From: Roseobacter litoralis Och 149
GTDB lineage: Bacteria; Pseudomonadota; Alphaproteobacteria; Rhodobacterales; Rhodobacteraceae
Reading direction: 5' to 3'
Length of the DNA stretch: 64,000 nt
Assembly (NCBI RefSeq): GCF_000154785.2
Contig: NC_015741.1
Span: forward strand, 29,579 to 93,578
Shown here: positions 27,830-36,117 of the stretch, in pieces
Layout: each line of letters starts with the position of its first letter
Numbering within the stretch: position 1 is the first letter of the stretch
Translations under genes and position numbers: made by a program
Notes under the pieces: generated by a model
Seen by the model: the letters and a program-made list of their open reading frames with translations, nothing else
The model's database searches: none
Told to the model about the DNA's origin: nothing

Positions 27830-30265
27830 ATGAAATCACGCACGAAGGTTGTGGTCATCGGTGGCGGAATCGCCGGATGCTCAACACTGTATCATCTGAC
27901 CAAAGAGGGCTGGTCCGACGTCGTTCTGATCGAACGCGATGAGCTGACCTCGGGCACTACATGGCATTCAGCGGCGCAGGTGACAAACTTCGGCATGAAC
28001 CAGACGATGGTGGGGCTCAAAACCCACTCCATCCAGTTGTATAAGAAACTGCGCGACGATCCTGAGTATCCCGTTGGCTATCACCACGGCGACGGCGGCA
28101 TCCGGCTGGCCAATACACCCGAACAAATGCAGGCCTACCGTCATTTTGCCTCAATGGCGAAGGGCATGGGCACGACCTTTGAAGTGATCGATGCTGAGGA
28201 ATGCGCCCGCCGCCATCCGCTTATTTCAACGGACAACCTGTTGGGCGGTCTGTGGGATGGCGAAGACGGTGACATTGATCCCGCGCAGCTGTGCCAGGCG
28301 CTGGCCTTTCACGCGCGCAAAGCCGGTGCAGAAGTCTATCGCCATACGAATGTCACCGCGCTGACGCAGCACAAAGATGACACGTGGACGGTTGAGACGG
28401 ACAAGGGCAGCATTGATGCTGATATCGTCGTGAACGCCTGCGGCTACCGCGTGAATGAAGTTGGCGGCATGATGGGTGTGCATCACCCCGTCGCCTCCAT
28501 GGAACATCAGTATTTCGTCACCGAAGACATCCCGGCCATCGCAGAGGCCGGCCACCGCATGCCGCTGCTGCGTTGCCCGATCTCTGACTATTATTCGCGG
28601 CAGGAAAAGAACGGCCTCTTGGTAGGTTTCTATGAACAGGACTGTAAAACATGGGGTATGGATGGCATCAGCCCGAGCTTTGCCAATGATCTGTGCCCTG
28701 ACGACCTTGACCGCGTGATGGACGTCCTTGAGGGTGCGTTTGAACGGATGCCTGCCTTGGCTGAAGTTGGCATCAAACGCGTCGTGAACGGCCCGATCAC
28801 CTATACCATCGACGGCGCGCCGTTGGTCGGTCCAATCCCCGGCAAGCGTAATGCCTACTGTATCATCGGCTTGCGCGCGGGTGTGGGCGAAGGGGGCGGC
28901 CATGGTTGGCTGCTCGCGCAACAGATCGTGCATGGCGAAGCGCAATACGACACATGGGTCATCGACCCGCGCCGCTTTACCGGACATACCAATGTCGAAC
29001 TGACGGCATTGAAGGCCATTGAGGACTATCAGAACGAATTCCGCTTTCACTTCCCGCATGAGCATCGCCCTGCCGGTCGCAATGCCAAAACGACGCCGCT
29101 GACGCCGATCATGGCGGCGGAAGGAGCAGAGTTCACGGTTGTGAATGGCTGGGAGCGGGTCGACTACATCAAGCCGTCGCCGGACTTCCACCCGACCCTC
29201 AGCTTCAATTTTGACGAAGCCTTCGACGTCATCGGTGAAGAAGTCCGCAATGTGCAGGAAAATGTCGGCCTGTGTGAGGTCAATGGTTTTAACCGTTTCG
29301 AGATCACCGGTGCGGACCGACACCGCTTTTTGGATCGGATGTTTTGCGGTGCAGTCACCAAAAAGGATGGCCGGGTCGGCCTTGGCTATCTGCTGAACCA
29401 CCACGGCAAGATCAAGGGTGAGGCGACTGTTGCCAATATCCCCGCCTCTGACCGGGGGCCTGCGCGGACTTGGTACGGGTCGGCGGCGGCATCTGAATAT
29501 CACGACATGGATTGGCTGACCGCGCATTTGGGTGCCGACGAAGACGTGCAAATCAGCAGTCTGACCAACGATCAAACGATCCTTGTGCTGGCAGGTCCCA
29601 AAGCGCGTGACGTGCTGTCAGCCTGCGCGCGCGGCGATTGGTCCAAAGCCGCCTTTCCATGGTTGTCGGTGCGCGAAGCTTTCATCGGGTTCTCTCCGGT
29701 CACCGTTTTGGGCGTCAGTTTCTCGGGCGAGCTTGCCTATGAAATCCACGTGCCGAACGCGTCGCTCTACGCCGTCTATCTTGCGCTGCGCGCAGCGGGA
29801 CAGCCGCATGGCCTCACGCTCTTTGGCACACGTGCGGTCGACTCGATGCGGATGGAAAAGGGTTTCATGCATTGGAAAGCGGACCTTCTTACCGAATTCG
29901 ATCCGTTTGAGACGGCGCTGGACAGGTTCGTGAAACCAGAAAAGGGCCCGTTCATCGGTCAGGAGGCTTTGCAAAAGCGCATGGCACACGGACCCACCCG
30001 CAAACTTGTGACCCTAAAGATCGGCAGCACGACGACACCAGCCCATGGCGGCGCGTCTTTGATGCAGGGCGATACGGTTGTCGGCACCATTACCTCGGGT
30101 GATTGGGGCTATCGCGTGGGCCTGAATCTGGCCTATGCCTTTGTCATGCCGGACATGGCCGAGATTGGCCGCGTCATGCAACTGGACCTCTGCGGTGAAC
30201 TGGTCGCAGCCGAGGTCATCACCCCATCACCCTATGATCCCGACCACGCACGGATGCGGGCGTGA
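27830..30265 (+). CDS. FAD-dependent dimethylglycine/sarcosine dehydrogenase-like enzyme with GcvT domain
   Basis: 811 aa two-part enzyme. N-terminal DAO/FAD domain with the dinucleotide fold VVVIGGGIAGCSTLYHL and ERDELTSGTTWHSAAQ (covalent-FAD-type segment). C-terminal folate-binding GcvT domain from about residue 420 (EVNGFNRFEITGADRHRFLD, SGELAYEIHVPN, RMEKGFMHWKADL). Such enzymes oxidatively demethylate N-methylglycines and pass the one-carbon unit to tetrahydrofolate. The start at 27830 is preferred over 27761 because an AGGGGAC site precedes it. Divergent from the MttB-family gene; together they suggest stepwise demethylation of a betaine-like compound. Confidence 0.85.
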   Translation: MKSRTKVVVIGGGIAGCSTLYHLTKEGWSDVVLIERDELTSGTTWHSAAQVTNFGMNQTMVGLKTHSIQLYKKLRDDPEYPVGYHHGDGGIRLANTPEQMQAYRHFASMAKGMGTTFEVIDAEECARRHPLISTDNLLGGLWDGEDGDIDPAQLCQALAFHARKAGAEVYRHTNVTALTQHKDDTWTVETDKGSIDADIVVNACGYRVNEVGGMMGVHHPVASMEHQYFVTEDIPAIAEAGHRMPLLRCPISDYYSRQEKNGLLVGFYEQDCKTWGMDGISPSFANDLCPDDLDRVMDVLEGAFERMPALAEVGIKRVVNGPITYTIDGAPLVGPIPGKRNAYCIIGLRAGVGEGGGHGWLLAQQIVHGEAQYDTWVIDPRRFTGHTNVELTALKAIEDYQNEFRFHFPHEHRPAGRNAKTTPLTPIMAAEGAEFTVVNGWERVDYIKPSPDFHPTLSFNFDEAFDVIGEEVRNVQENVGLCEVNGFNRFEITGADRHRFLDRMFCGAVTKKDGRVGLGYLLNHHGKIKGEATVANIPASDRGPARTWYGSAAASEYHDMDWLTAHLGADEDVQISSLTNDQTILVLAGPKARDVLSACARGDWSKAAFPWLSVREAFIGFSPVTVLGVSFSGELAYEIHVPNASLYAVYLALRAAGQPHGLTLFGTRAVDSMRMEKGFMHWKADLLTEFDPFETALDRFVKPEKGPFIGQEALQKRMAHGPTRKLVTLKIGSTTTPAHGGASLMQGDTVVGTITSGDWGYRVGLNLAYAFVMPDMAEIGRVMQLDLCGELVAAEVITPSPYDPDHARMRA

Positions 30266-30360
30266 ACAGCGTGACGGAAAGCGCGGATGACGGCGTTGTC
30301 ATCGTCCGCAACCGGTGGAAGATCTTGGGCAACAGGACTGAAGAGGCACTGTTATATTGA
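30262..30360 (+). pseudogene. Truncated ORF coupled to the FAD-GcvT gene, cut by an IS element
   Basis: A GTG at 30262 overlaps the upstream stop (GTGA), the usual sign of a translationally coupled next gene. The frame encodes about 27 residues (ending VVIVRNRWKILGNRTE) before entering the end of an IS6-like element at 30345, whose bases supply the last few codons and a stop at 30360. The original product is not recognisable. It seems to be the 5' stub of a lost third gene of the amine operon. Confidence 0.45.
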
Positions 30361-30800
30361 GTATGCGACGGCATGTGGTTTAGGTCATGTCCCATTGAGA
30401 CATGTTCAAGCAGCGCTGCTTTCCGAAGGGTGTGATCCTGCTGGCCGTATGCTGGTTCTGCAGATACCCGCAGTCATGCCGCCATGCGCGCGATCTTCCG
30501 TGGCATATGGATAAAAACATATATCCGAGCAAACAGCAGATGGTGCTACCTTGGGCGGGCTGTCGATCATCTTGCTCAAATGATTGATTCCGGCTGACAG
30601 CCCGAAGTGCTGCAAGGGCCTTTATGCGCCAGACAAGTGATGCCGTCCGCTACTAAAAGCCCGTGACGGTTATTTCTGACAAAGCCAATAGCCACGCAAA
30701 GGTGATCGAAGAGGTGGATTTTGGAGACGGGCCTGACGACCGAAACGTAGCTTTCGAAGGCTCGCAACGGCCAGGAAACTCAGTTAATGCAACCGTTGCG
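30345..30800 (+). mobile_element. IS6-family insertion sequence remnant
   Basis: The left end GGCACTGTT matches the IS6-family terminal repeat. Broken transposase frames follow in order: FKQRCFPKGVILLAVCWFCR then YPQS (N-terminal block) from about 30405; WHMDK; TYIRANSRWCYLGRAVDHLA then QMID (DDE region); FRLTARSAARAFMRQTSDAV, RY, an in-frame stop, KPVTVISDKANSHAKVIEEV; and RSFRRLATARKLS. At least two frameshifts, one nonsense codon and two internal deletions leave about 455 bp of an element normally about 800 bp. The right end near 30790-30800 abuts the broken FGE gene. Confidence 0.75.
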
Positions 30801-31209
30801 TCTGAAGGCGAACGGGAGCCGAAGGAATGTGGGCGTCAAGTTTCCCGGACCCTCCGGCGCGCGCCAATTCGCACCGATAAACCACCGCCACCATCCGTTG
30901 GGATCGGCGCGCAAGGCCCTTTCGACTGTGGTCACATAGCCCGTTACTTCAACGAAAGCTCTGAACCGGGCTGGTGACTTCGATACGACCGATCATGAAA
31001 GGGTCGACGGCCACCTCTGCTACAGGGAGTTCTTCACGGTACTGCCGGTCTGATCCCATCTGAAAAGTGCCACGCTCCATTAGGATCAATTCCGTCGCAA
31101 ACGTGACCTTGGCGACCGTCCAGCTAACCAGAAGAGCGATAGACATAGAAGTCTTGCGAGCGCGCATCCCAATGCCGACCCGGCGTTCGACCTCCATCGT
31201 TCCATTCAC
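30790..31209 (-). pseudogene. Formylglycine-generating enzyme (sulfatase-modifying factor) pseudogene
   Basis: Reads from 31209 with a signal-like hydrophobic stretch, then ERGTFQMGSDRQYREELPVA, EVAVDPFMIGRIEVTSP, which is the N-terminal block of the FGE-sulfatase domain, before a stop at about 30950. Shifting frame near 30955 recovers the next family block: AFVEVTGYVTTVERAL, then WWRWFIGANWRAPEGPG. Homology ends near 30835 and the DNA runs into the IS6 remnant. The catalytic C-terminal two thirds, including the active-site cysteines, are gone. It follows a sulfatase gene on the same strand by 21 bases, as active FGE genes often do. Confidence 0.75.
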
Positions 31210-31230
31210 GTTGGATTATCGGACTTTTCA

Positions 31231-33624
31231 TCAATCGTCCAATGCGGCTCCCTGTGTCATCTGCACGTTGTGAATAGTGCCATCGAAGGCGAAGGGACGG
31301 CTTTCTTCATAGCTCAAAGACACGGGCGAACCGAGGTCGCGACCGACATCGAAACTCTCGGTCGCGGTGAAGGCTGCCGGCACGGTGCGTGGCACCTGAA
31401 CCGTGGCCGCCTCTTCGCCATTGATCTTGATGAGTACATCCGCCGCCGCTGCGGGTTTCGCGATTGTCGTGTCGATAATGATCTTGTGCCGACCTGCCGG
31501 AATCGGATCGGTCTTTACCTGCGTGTTTTCGATGATGAGCATGTTGTACTCATAAGTCAGCACACCATCCTCGACATAGACGGACAGGCCGCCGCCAGCG
31601 CCGCCGACTGCGTAGAGCACGCCGTTCGCGGCCTCGCCGAACTCGGCATCGATGATCACGCGGGTCGACTGACGACCGATGCCCGGTGCTGCGAACTCGG
31701 GCATCCGCTTGGTCTCGGGTCCGAAGGTCCAGCTGTCATAGGCCGAGGTGATCCGATCCTCGGGATGGATGCGCAGCCAGTTGCCCGCCCCGATGGGAAA
31801 GTCCTTGTTGTCCTCCGCCACCTCCAGAAACCGGGCTTGCAGCTCGGCCAGCTTGTCCGGCATATCCGCCGCCAGATCATTGGCCTGACTGAAATCCTCC
31901 GTCAGGTTGTAAAGTTCCCAAACGTCGTTGTCGGAATCCCAATCAGCGATCCCGGCAGCCGAACCTGCGCTGTCCCATGGCGTGAAAGGCCCGAAGGTGC
32001 CCGCGAACCAGCCGTCCAGATAAATCCCGCGGCTGCCGTTGTTGTCAAAGAACTGTTCGGACTTCTGCGGCGCGGCCTTTGCATCCGTGAAAGTATACGC
32101 GAGGCTGACGCCGTCCATGGGCATCTGGGAGAAGCCATTGACGACGTCGGGATGCGGGATGTCGAGCAACTCGTAGACCGTCGGGGCGATGTCGACGACA
32201 TGGTGAAACTGGGTGCGCATTTCGCCATCATGAACGACCCGGCCCGGCCAGTTGACGACCATCGGATTGCGTGTGCCGCCAAAATAGGCGCCCATCAACT
32301 TGGTGCCCTTGAACGGCGTGCTCCCCGCCCAGGCCCAGCCCGCATGGTACATGTTGTCGGTGCGCGGGCCGCCCAGCTCCTCGATCCCGCCGATCTGATC
32401 GAGCGCCTCTAGTTGCTGTTCGATCGTGTTGGGAACGTTGTTCTGCGCCAGAAGTTCACTGATCGAGCCGCGCTGACCTTCGGCGGAGGATCCGTTGTCA
32501 CCGAAAATGTAGAAGATCAGGGTATTGTCGCGCAGGCCCCGGCCATCCAACCCGTCGATCAGCCGACCGGCCTGCGTATCAGTATGCTCAACGAAACCGG
32601 CGAAGATCTCCATCAACCGCGTCTGGAAGTCGTGTTGATCCGCAGGGATATCGTTCCAGCCTTCCAGCGTCTTGTCGCGCGGGGTCAGTTGCGTGCCCTC
32701 GGGGATCACACCCATCTCCAGTTGCCGCTGGAACGTGGTTTCGCGGTAGGCGTCCCAGCCGTCGTCAAACTGGCCGTCATATTTGTCAGCCCATTCGGGG
32801 AAGATGTGGTGCGGGCCATGCACGCCGCCCGGTGCCCAGTACATGAAGAAAGGCTTATCCGGATCGAAGGCGCGGTAATCGTCTAGCCAGCGCAGCGCGT
32901 CGTCCACGAGGTCCTCGGTCAGGTGATAGTCGGGGTCGCCCACGGGCGGTTCGACCGCATCGAGGTTTCGCGTCAGCCTTGGCTCCCATTGCGAGGTTTC
33001 GCCACCAAGAAACCCATAGAAATATTCGAACCCATATCCGGTCGGCCAGCGGTCCTTTGGCCCGATCGCCGTCGTCTCGATCGCGGGCGTGTTGTGCCAC
33101 TTACCGAAGGCGGAGGTGTGGTAGCCGTATTCCTTCAAAACCTCGGCGATGGTCGCCGCCTCCTTGGGGATGACGCCGGTATAGCCGTCAAAGGCCACCG
33201 CACGCTCTGCGATGGTACCGGAGCCGACACGCGTGTGGTTGCGCCCCGTGAGCAGAGCGGCACGGGTGGGCGAACAGATTGAGGACGTGTGAAACTTGGT
33301 GAACGAGATGCCTTCAGCGGCAAGCGCGTCAAGCGTCGGCGTGCTCACCGCTCCCCCGAAGGTCGAAGGGATGCCAAAGCCCACGTCGTCCAGCATGACG
33401 ATCAGGATGTTCGGTGCGTTCTCTGGCAGACGCTCTACAGGGTCGGGCCATTGCATCGTGCTGTCCTGAAGACGTCGGGCGGTTGTGCCTGCCATGGGTT
33501 GTTCCGGGAACGGCAAGACCGAGCCGTCGTTCTGGGTGCCTGCCTCCTGCGCTTGGACGGAGACGGCAAGGACCGTTGCGGCGATGGCCGAGAAAAGCGT
33601 GGGAACCGAGGTTAGATGAGACAT
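31231..33624 (-). CDS. Secreted arylsulfatase, Cys-type
   Basis: 797 aa alkaline-phosphatase-superfamily sulfatase. Cleavable signal peptide ending near VSVQA (about 25). Metal/active site: IVMLDDVGFG (Asp79-Asp80), then SSICSPTRAALLTGRN where Cys117 heads the CxPxR motif converted to formylglycine, and FGKWHNTP, a catalytic Lys/His segment. IFGDNGSSAEG carries late metal ligands. The C-terminal ~200 residues look like a beta-sandwich extension. It resembles the PAS/AtsA-like arylsulfatase group and is periplasmic. Activation requires an FGE; the adjacent FGE gene is broken. It shares strand and close spacing with the rest of the island. Confidence 0.9.
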   Translation of the reverse strand: MSHLTSVPTLFSAIAATVLAVSVQAQEAGTQNDGSVLPFPEQPMAGTTARRLQDSTMQWPDPVERLPENAPNILIVMLDDVGFGIPSTFGGAVSTPTLDALAAEGISFTKFHTSSICSPTRAALLTGRNHTRVGSGTIAERAVAFDGYTGVIPKEAATIAEVLKEYGYHTSAFGKWHNTPAIETTAIGPKDRWPTGYGFEYFYGFLGGETSQWEPRLTRNLDAVEPPVGDPDYHLTEDLVDDALRWLDDYRAFDPDKPFFMYWAPGGVHGPHHIFPEWADKYDGQFDDGWDAYRETTFQRQLEMGVIPEGTQLTPRDKTLEGWNDIPADQHDFQTRLMEIFAGFVEHTDTQAGRLIDGLDGRGLRDNTLIFYIFGDNGSSAEGQRGSISELLAQNNVPNTIEQQLEALDQIGGIEELGGPRTDNMYHAGWAWAGSTPFKGTKLMGAYFGGTRNPMVVNWPGRVVHDGEMRTQFHHVVDIAPTVYELLDIPHPDVVNGFSQMPMDGVSLAYTFTDAKAAPQKSEQFFDNNGSRGIYLDGWFAGTFGPFTPWDSAGSAAGIADWDSDNDVWELYNLTEDFSQANDLAADMPDKLAELQARFLEVAEDNKDFPIGAGNWLRIHPEDRITSAYDSWTFGPETKRMPEFAAPGIGRQSTRVIIDAEFGEAANGVLYAVGGAGGGLSVYVEDGVLTYEYNMLIIENTQVKTDPIPAGRHKIIIDTTIAKPAAAADVLIKINGEEAATVQVPRTVPAAFTATESFDVGRDLGSPVSLSYEESRPFAFDGTIHNVQMTQGAALDD

Positions 33625-33639
33625 CGGGTGGTCCTTTGA

Positions 33640-34581
33640 TCAGAAAGCATAGGAAAGGGACAACATGTAGAGATTGCCGGACAGCCGGTCCTTGGCGTCG
33701 ATATCAAAGAGCGCCTTGGCGGTGACTCCGATAGAAGTGCCTCCGACGGGCACATTCCATTGCGCTACCGGACCGAGGCCGTAGCTCCAGGCTTTGATGT
33801 CTGAGGCGTCCAAGGGGCCGACCACGTTGCCCTCGTCGGCTTCGACTTGGGCGTAGAAGTATCCACTGATGCCAGCGGTGAAGCTCTTGGAGACATGTTG
33901 TGCGACGGTCCAGTCGAGGTGAACTTCTTCACCTGTTCTATAATCTGTATCCGGGTTTTCCCAGTTATGAAGATACCCGAAATTCGCGGAGACTTCGAAC
34001 CCGGATTGAGGATTGAACCAGCTATAAGCGCCGCCGATTTCGGCCGTCCAGTAGTTGCGACTGGTGTTCAGCGCCTTGTCCGGGTCAAAGCTGCCAGTCG
34101 GCGCGTAGGCACCAAGCTTGAACGTGAAATGATGCTTGTCCTGCGACCAGTTCAAAAGGACCGGCGCGACGTAGAGATCGGCAAAGCCGGAGATGGACCT
34201 GCCGCGGGTAAAGCCGCCGGGGTCCGTCACGACCTGCCCGGAAATATCCGCGTCGAGCACATAGGTCAGAACAACAGACCCCCCATAACGCGCGCCGAAA
34301 ACTTCGGTATCGGTCAGCCATGACAGCCGGGTCGTGTTGAGCCATGCCTGCTGATTGGCAGATCCTACCGCGAGACCGTTTCGCACATGGGCCCCGACAT
34401 CGTAGTCGTAGAACCATGTGTCGTTGCGCAGGTAGACGCCCGCCGGTCCGAAGACGCCAAGCAGGAACTCGCCTTGTGTGCCGGGAACGTAGTGGCTGCC
34501 GCCGCCCTCGCCAGCGAAAGCGGGCGATCCACCGCCCACGACGCCCGCCGCCATGATCGCAGCGATGGCAGGTTTACGCAT
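33640..34581 (-). CDS. Outer-membrane protein, phenol-degradation MetA-pathway (SphA-like) type
   Basis: 313 aa from the chosen start at 34581 (MRKPAIAAIM), which has AGGA about ten bases upstream and is followed by a signal peptide cut near SPAFA. The body is beta-rich with aromatic girdles (WFYDYDVGAHVRNG, FTFKLGAYAPTGSFD) and ends in YAF, typical of an outer-membrane barrel. It fits the Phenol_MetA_deg family, members of which accompany degradation of hydrophobic substrates and may form channels. It lies 15 bases upstream of the sulfatase gene and 56 downstream of the DUF1254 gene. Confidence 0.7.
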   Translation of the reverse strand: MRKPAIAAIMAAGVVGGGSPAFAGEGGGSHYVPGTQGEFLLGVFGPAGVYLRNDTWFYDYDVGAHVRNGLAVGSANQQAWLNTTRLSWLTDTEVFGARYGGSVVLTYVLDADISGQVVTDPGGFTRGRSISGFADLYVAPVLLNWSQDKHHFTFKLGAYAPTGSFDPDKALNTSRNYWTAEIGGAYSWFNPQSGFEVSANFGYLHNWENPDTDYRTGEEVHLDWTVAQHVSKSFTAGISGYFYAQVEADEGNVVGPLDASDIKAWSYGLGPVAQWNVPVGGTSIGVTAKALFDIDAKDRLSGNLYMLSLSYAF

Positions 34582-34637
34582 GACGCTGGGCATCCTGCCT
34601 GTCAGGCTGTGGCGGCATTGTGTAGGATTATCATACG

Positions 34638-36092
34638 TCACGGGTTGGACCTCTCCACGGCGGGCGGCGCCCATGTTCCAGTTGCCAGACCGTCATCCGG
34701 GCCATAGAGACGCAGGTTCATGTAAAATCCGCCCTCCGGCGCCGGCAACCAGTTGGATGTGGCGCTATCCCCTTCCGGCGCGGTGTTTTGAATGGTGATG
34801 GTAAGGGAGCCGTCATCGCCGTAAACCAACCCCGGTGTGTAGGTGCCGATGGAATAGCGGTTGGTGGGGTTGGCCACAAACGCGCCATTGCCCGCGTCGT
34901 ACATGGACAAAGACCAGAAGGCGGACACCCCGGGCAAGGCGTCTCCTTCAAACCGGAGGGTGTAGCTGTTCGCCCCGTCAAACGCGGCCCCGTCCGTGTC
35001 TGTGCGACCGTCCATGTAAATCGCTTCGTCGGGCCGATTGCCGCCGGTGAACCATTTGGCCCAGGTCGCCCGGAACAGGTAATCGGTGCCCATGATCCCC
35101 GACGTCCGGCTCCAACGCCAGCCATTGATCTCTTCGCCCGTTGTGGCTGCGTTCACATCCATCAGATGATTGGCAAAGAGATAGGCTTTTGCAAGGCCCG
35201 ACCGTTCCGCGTCCAACAACATCGTCGGGTCAAAGCGGGTGTTGCCATCGGTGAAACCTATCTGTGCCAGACTGTCAGCGAAGACGGCATCTTGCTGCGG
35301 CTTGGGCGGCGTGAATTGCAGTGCATGGGCCAACTTGTCGTAAAAGAGCAGACGATCCGGCAAATCCGTGGGCGGGGCATAGGCGACACGCGACTGCGAA
35401 AACGCCGTGTTAACGGGCACCTCGGTATCAGAGGGATAGGCGCTCAATGGGGTGATCCACATCCCGTCCTGTATCTCATTGGCGCGGGCCACATCGCCCG
35501 GACCTTTCACACCAATGCGCCCCCAATACACCGCATTGTCATAGGGGCTGTCGATCCGTGGCAGACCGTCAGGCAGCGTGCCCGTCCAGTTCGGACCCAC
35601 AAGCGCATAAGCCCCCGCGTCGGTCCCCGTCGTCAGTGTGCCCACATAGTCAAAGGTATCGCCGTTTGGATCCCAAAGCTGGATTGCATAATAGCGATCA
35701 TCTTCAACGTCCGGCACGCTCAGCACCATGGGTTCATTGCTGAGGTCCATGAAGGATTGGATGTAAAGCGTGTCGTTATTGGGGGTGGCAATCTGCGTAT
35801 ATTCGGGGCCGCGCAACTGCCGCACGCGGGCCAGTTCATTCACCTGTGATCCCGGGTTGCCGGTTTTCTCCTCAGCATCCGGGGCCGCGCGCCCCCGCAT
35901 AAGATCTTCGAAAAAGACCACCGGGTAGCCCCAGATGACGGCATCAAGCGCAAGGTAGAAGGCTTGGGCTTCTTCCCCCTGCAAGCCTGACAAATCCGGC
36001 AGCGGCAATGTGCGATCATCGGCGCTCACGATGGGCGGCAGACCGAGAAGAGCAAGCATAACAGCGGCGATTACAAATCTTGTTCGTGTCAC
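34638..36092 (-). CDS. Exported DUF1254/DUF1214 protein
   Basis: 484 aa. A GTG at 36092 is chosen because AAGGA precedes it and the resulting N-terminus is a clean signal peptide (FVIAAVMLALLGLPPIVSA). DUF1254 occupies about 60-190 (QIATPNNDTLYIQSFMDLSN; VLSVPDVEDDRYYAIQLWDP) and DUF1214 the C-terminal third (SYTLRFEGDALPGVSAFWSL, SMYDAGNGAFVANP, NRYSIG). These domains occur together in exported proteins of unknown biochemical role, often near sulfatases or fatty-compound degradation genes. It lies between the two sulfatase/outer-membrane pairs of the island. Confidence 0.85.
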   Translation of the reverse strand: MTRTRFVIAAVMLALLGLPPIVSADDRTLPLPDLSGLQGEEAQAFYLALDAVIWGYPVVFFEDLMRGRAAPDAEEKTGNPGSQVNELARVRQLRGPEYTQIATPNNDTLYIQSFMDLSNEPMVLSVPDVEDDRYYAIQLWDPNGDTFDYVGTLTTGTDAGAYALVGPNWTGTLPDGLPRIDSPYDNAVYWGRIGVKGPGDVARANEIQDGMWITPLSAYPSDTEVPVNTAFSQSRVAYAPPTDLPDRLLFYDKLAHALQFTPPKPQQDAVFADSLAQIGFTDGNTRFDPTMLLDAERSGLAKAYLFANHLMDVNAATTGEEINGWRWSRTSGIMGTDYLFRATWAKWFTGGNRPDEAIYMDGRTDTDGAAFDGANSYTLRFEGDALPGVSAFWSLSMYDAGNGAFVANPTNRYSIGTYTPGLVYGDDGSLTITIQNTAPEGDSATSNWLPAPEGGFYMNLRLYGPDDGLATGTWAPPAVERSNP

Positions 36093-36117
36093 GGCAGCGT
36101 CCTTGTCTCGTCGAACT

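Noticed and set aside
28226..29575. 449-codon minus-strand frame inside the FAD-GcvT gene
   Set aside because: Antisense shadow caused by codon bias of the real plus-strand gene.
30663..30977. 104-codon plus-strand ORF as a real gene
   Set aside because: Its first part is an IS6 transposase block and the rest is antisense to the FGE pseudogene.
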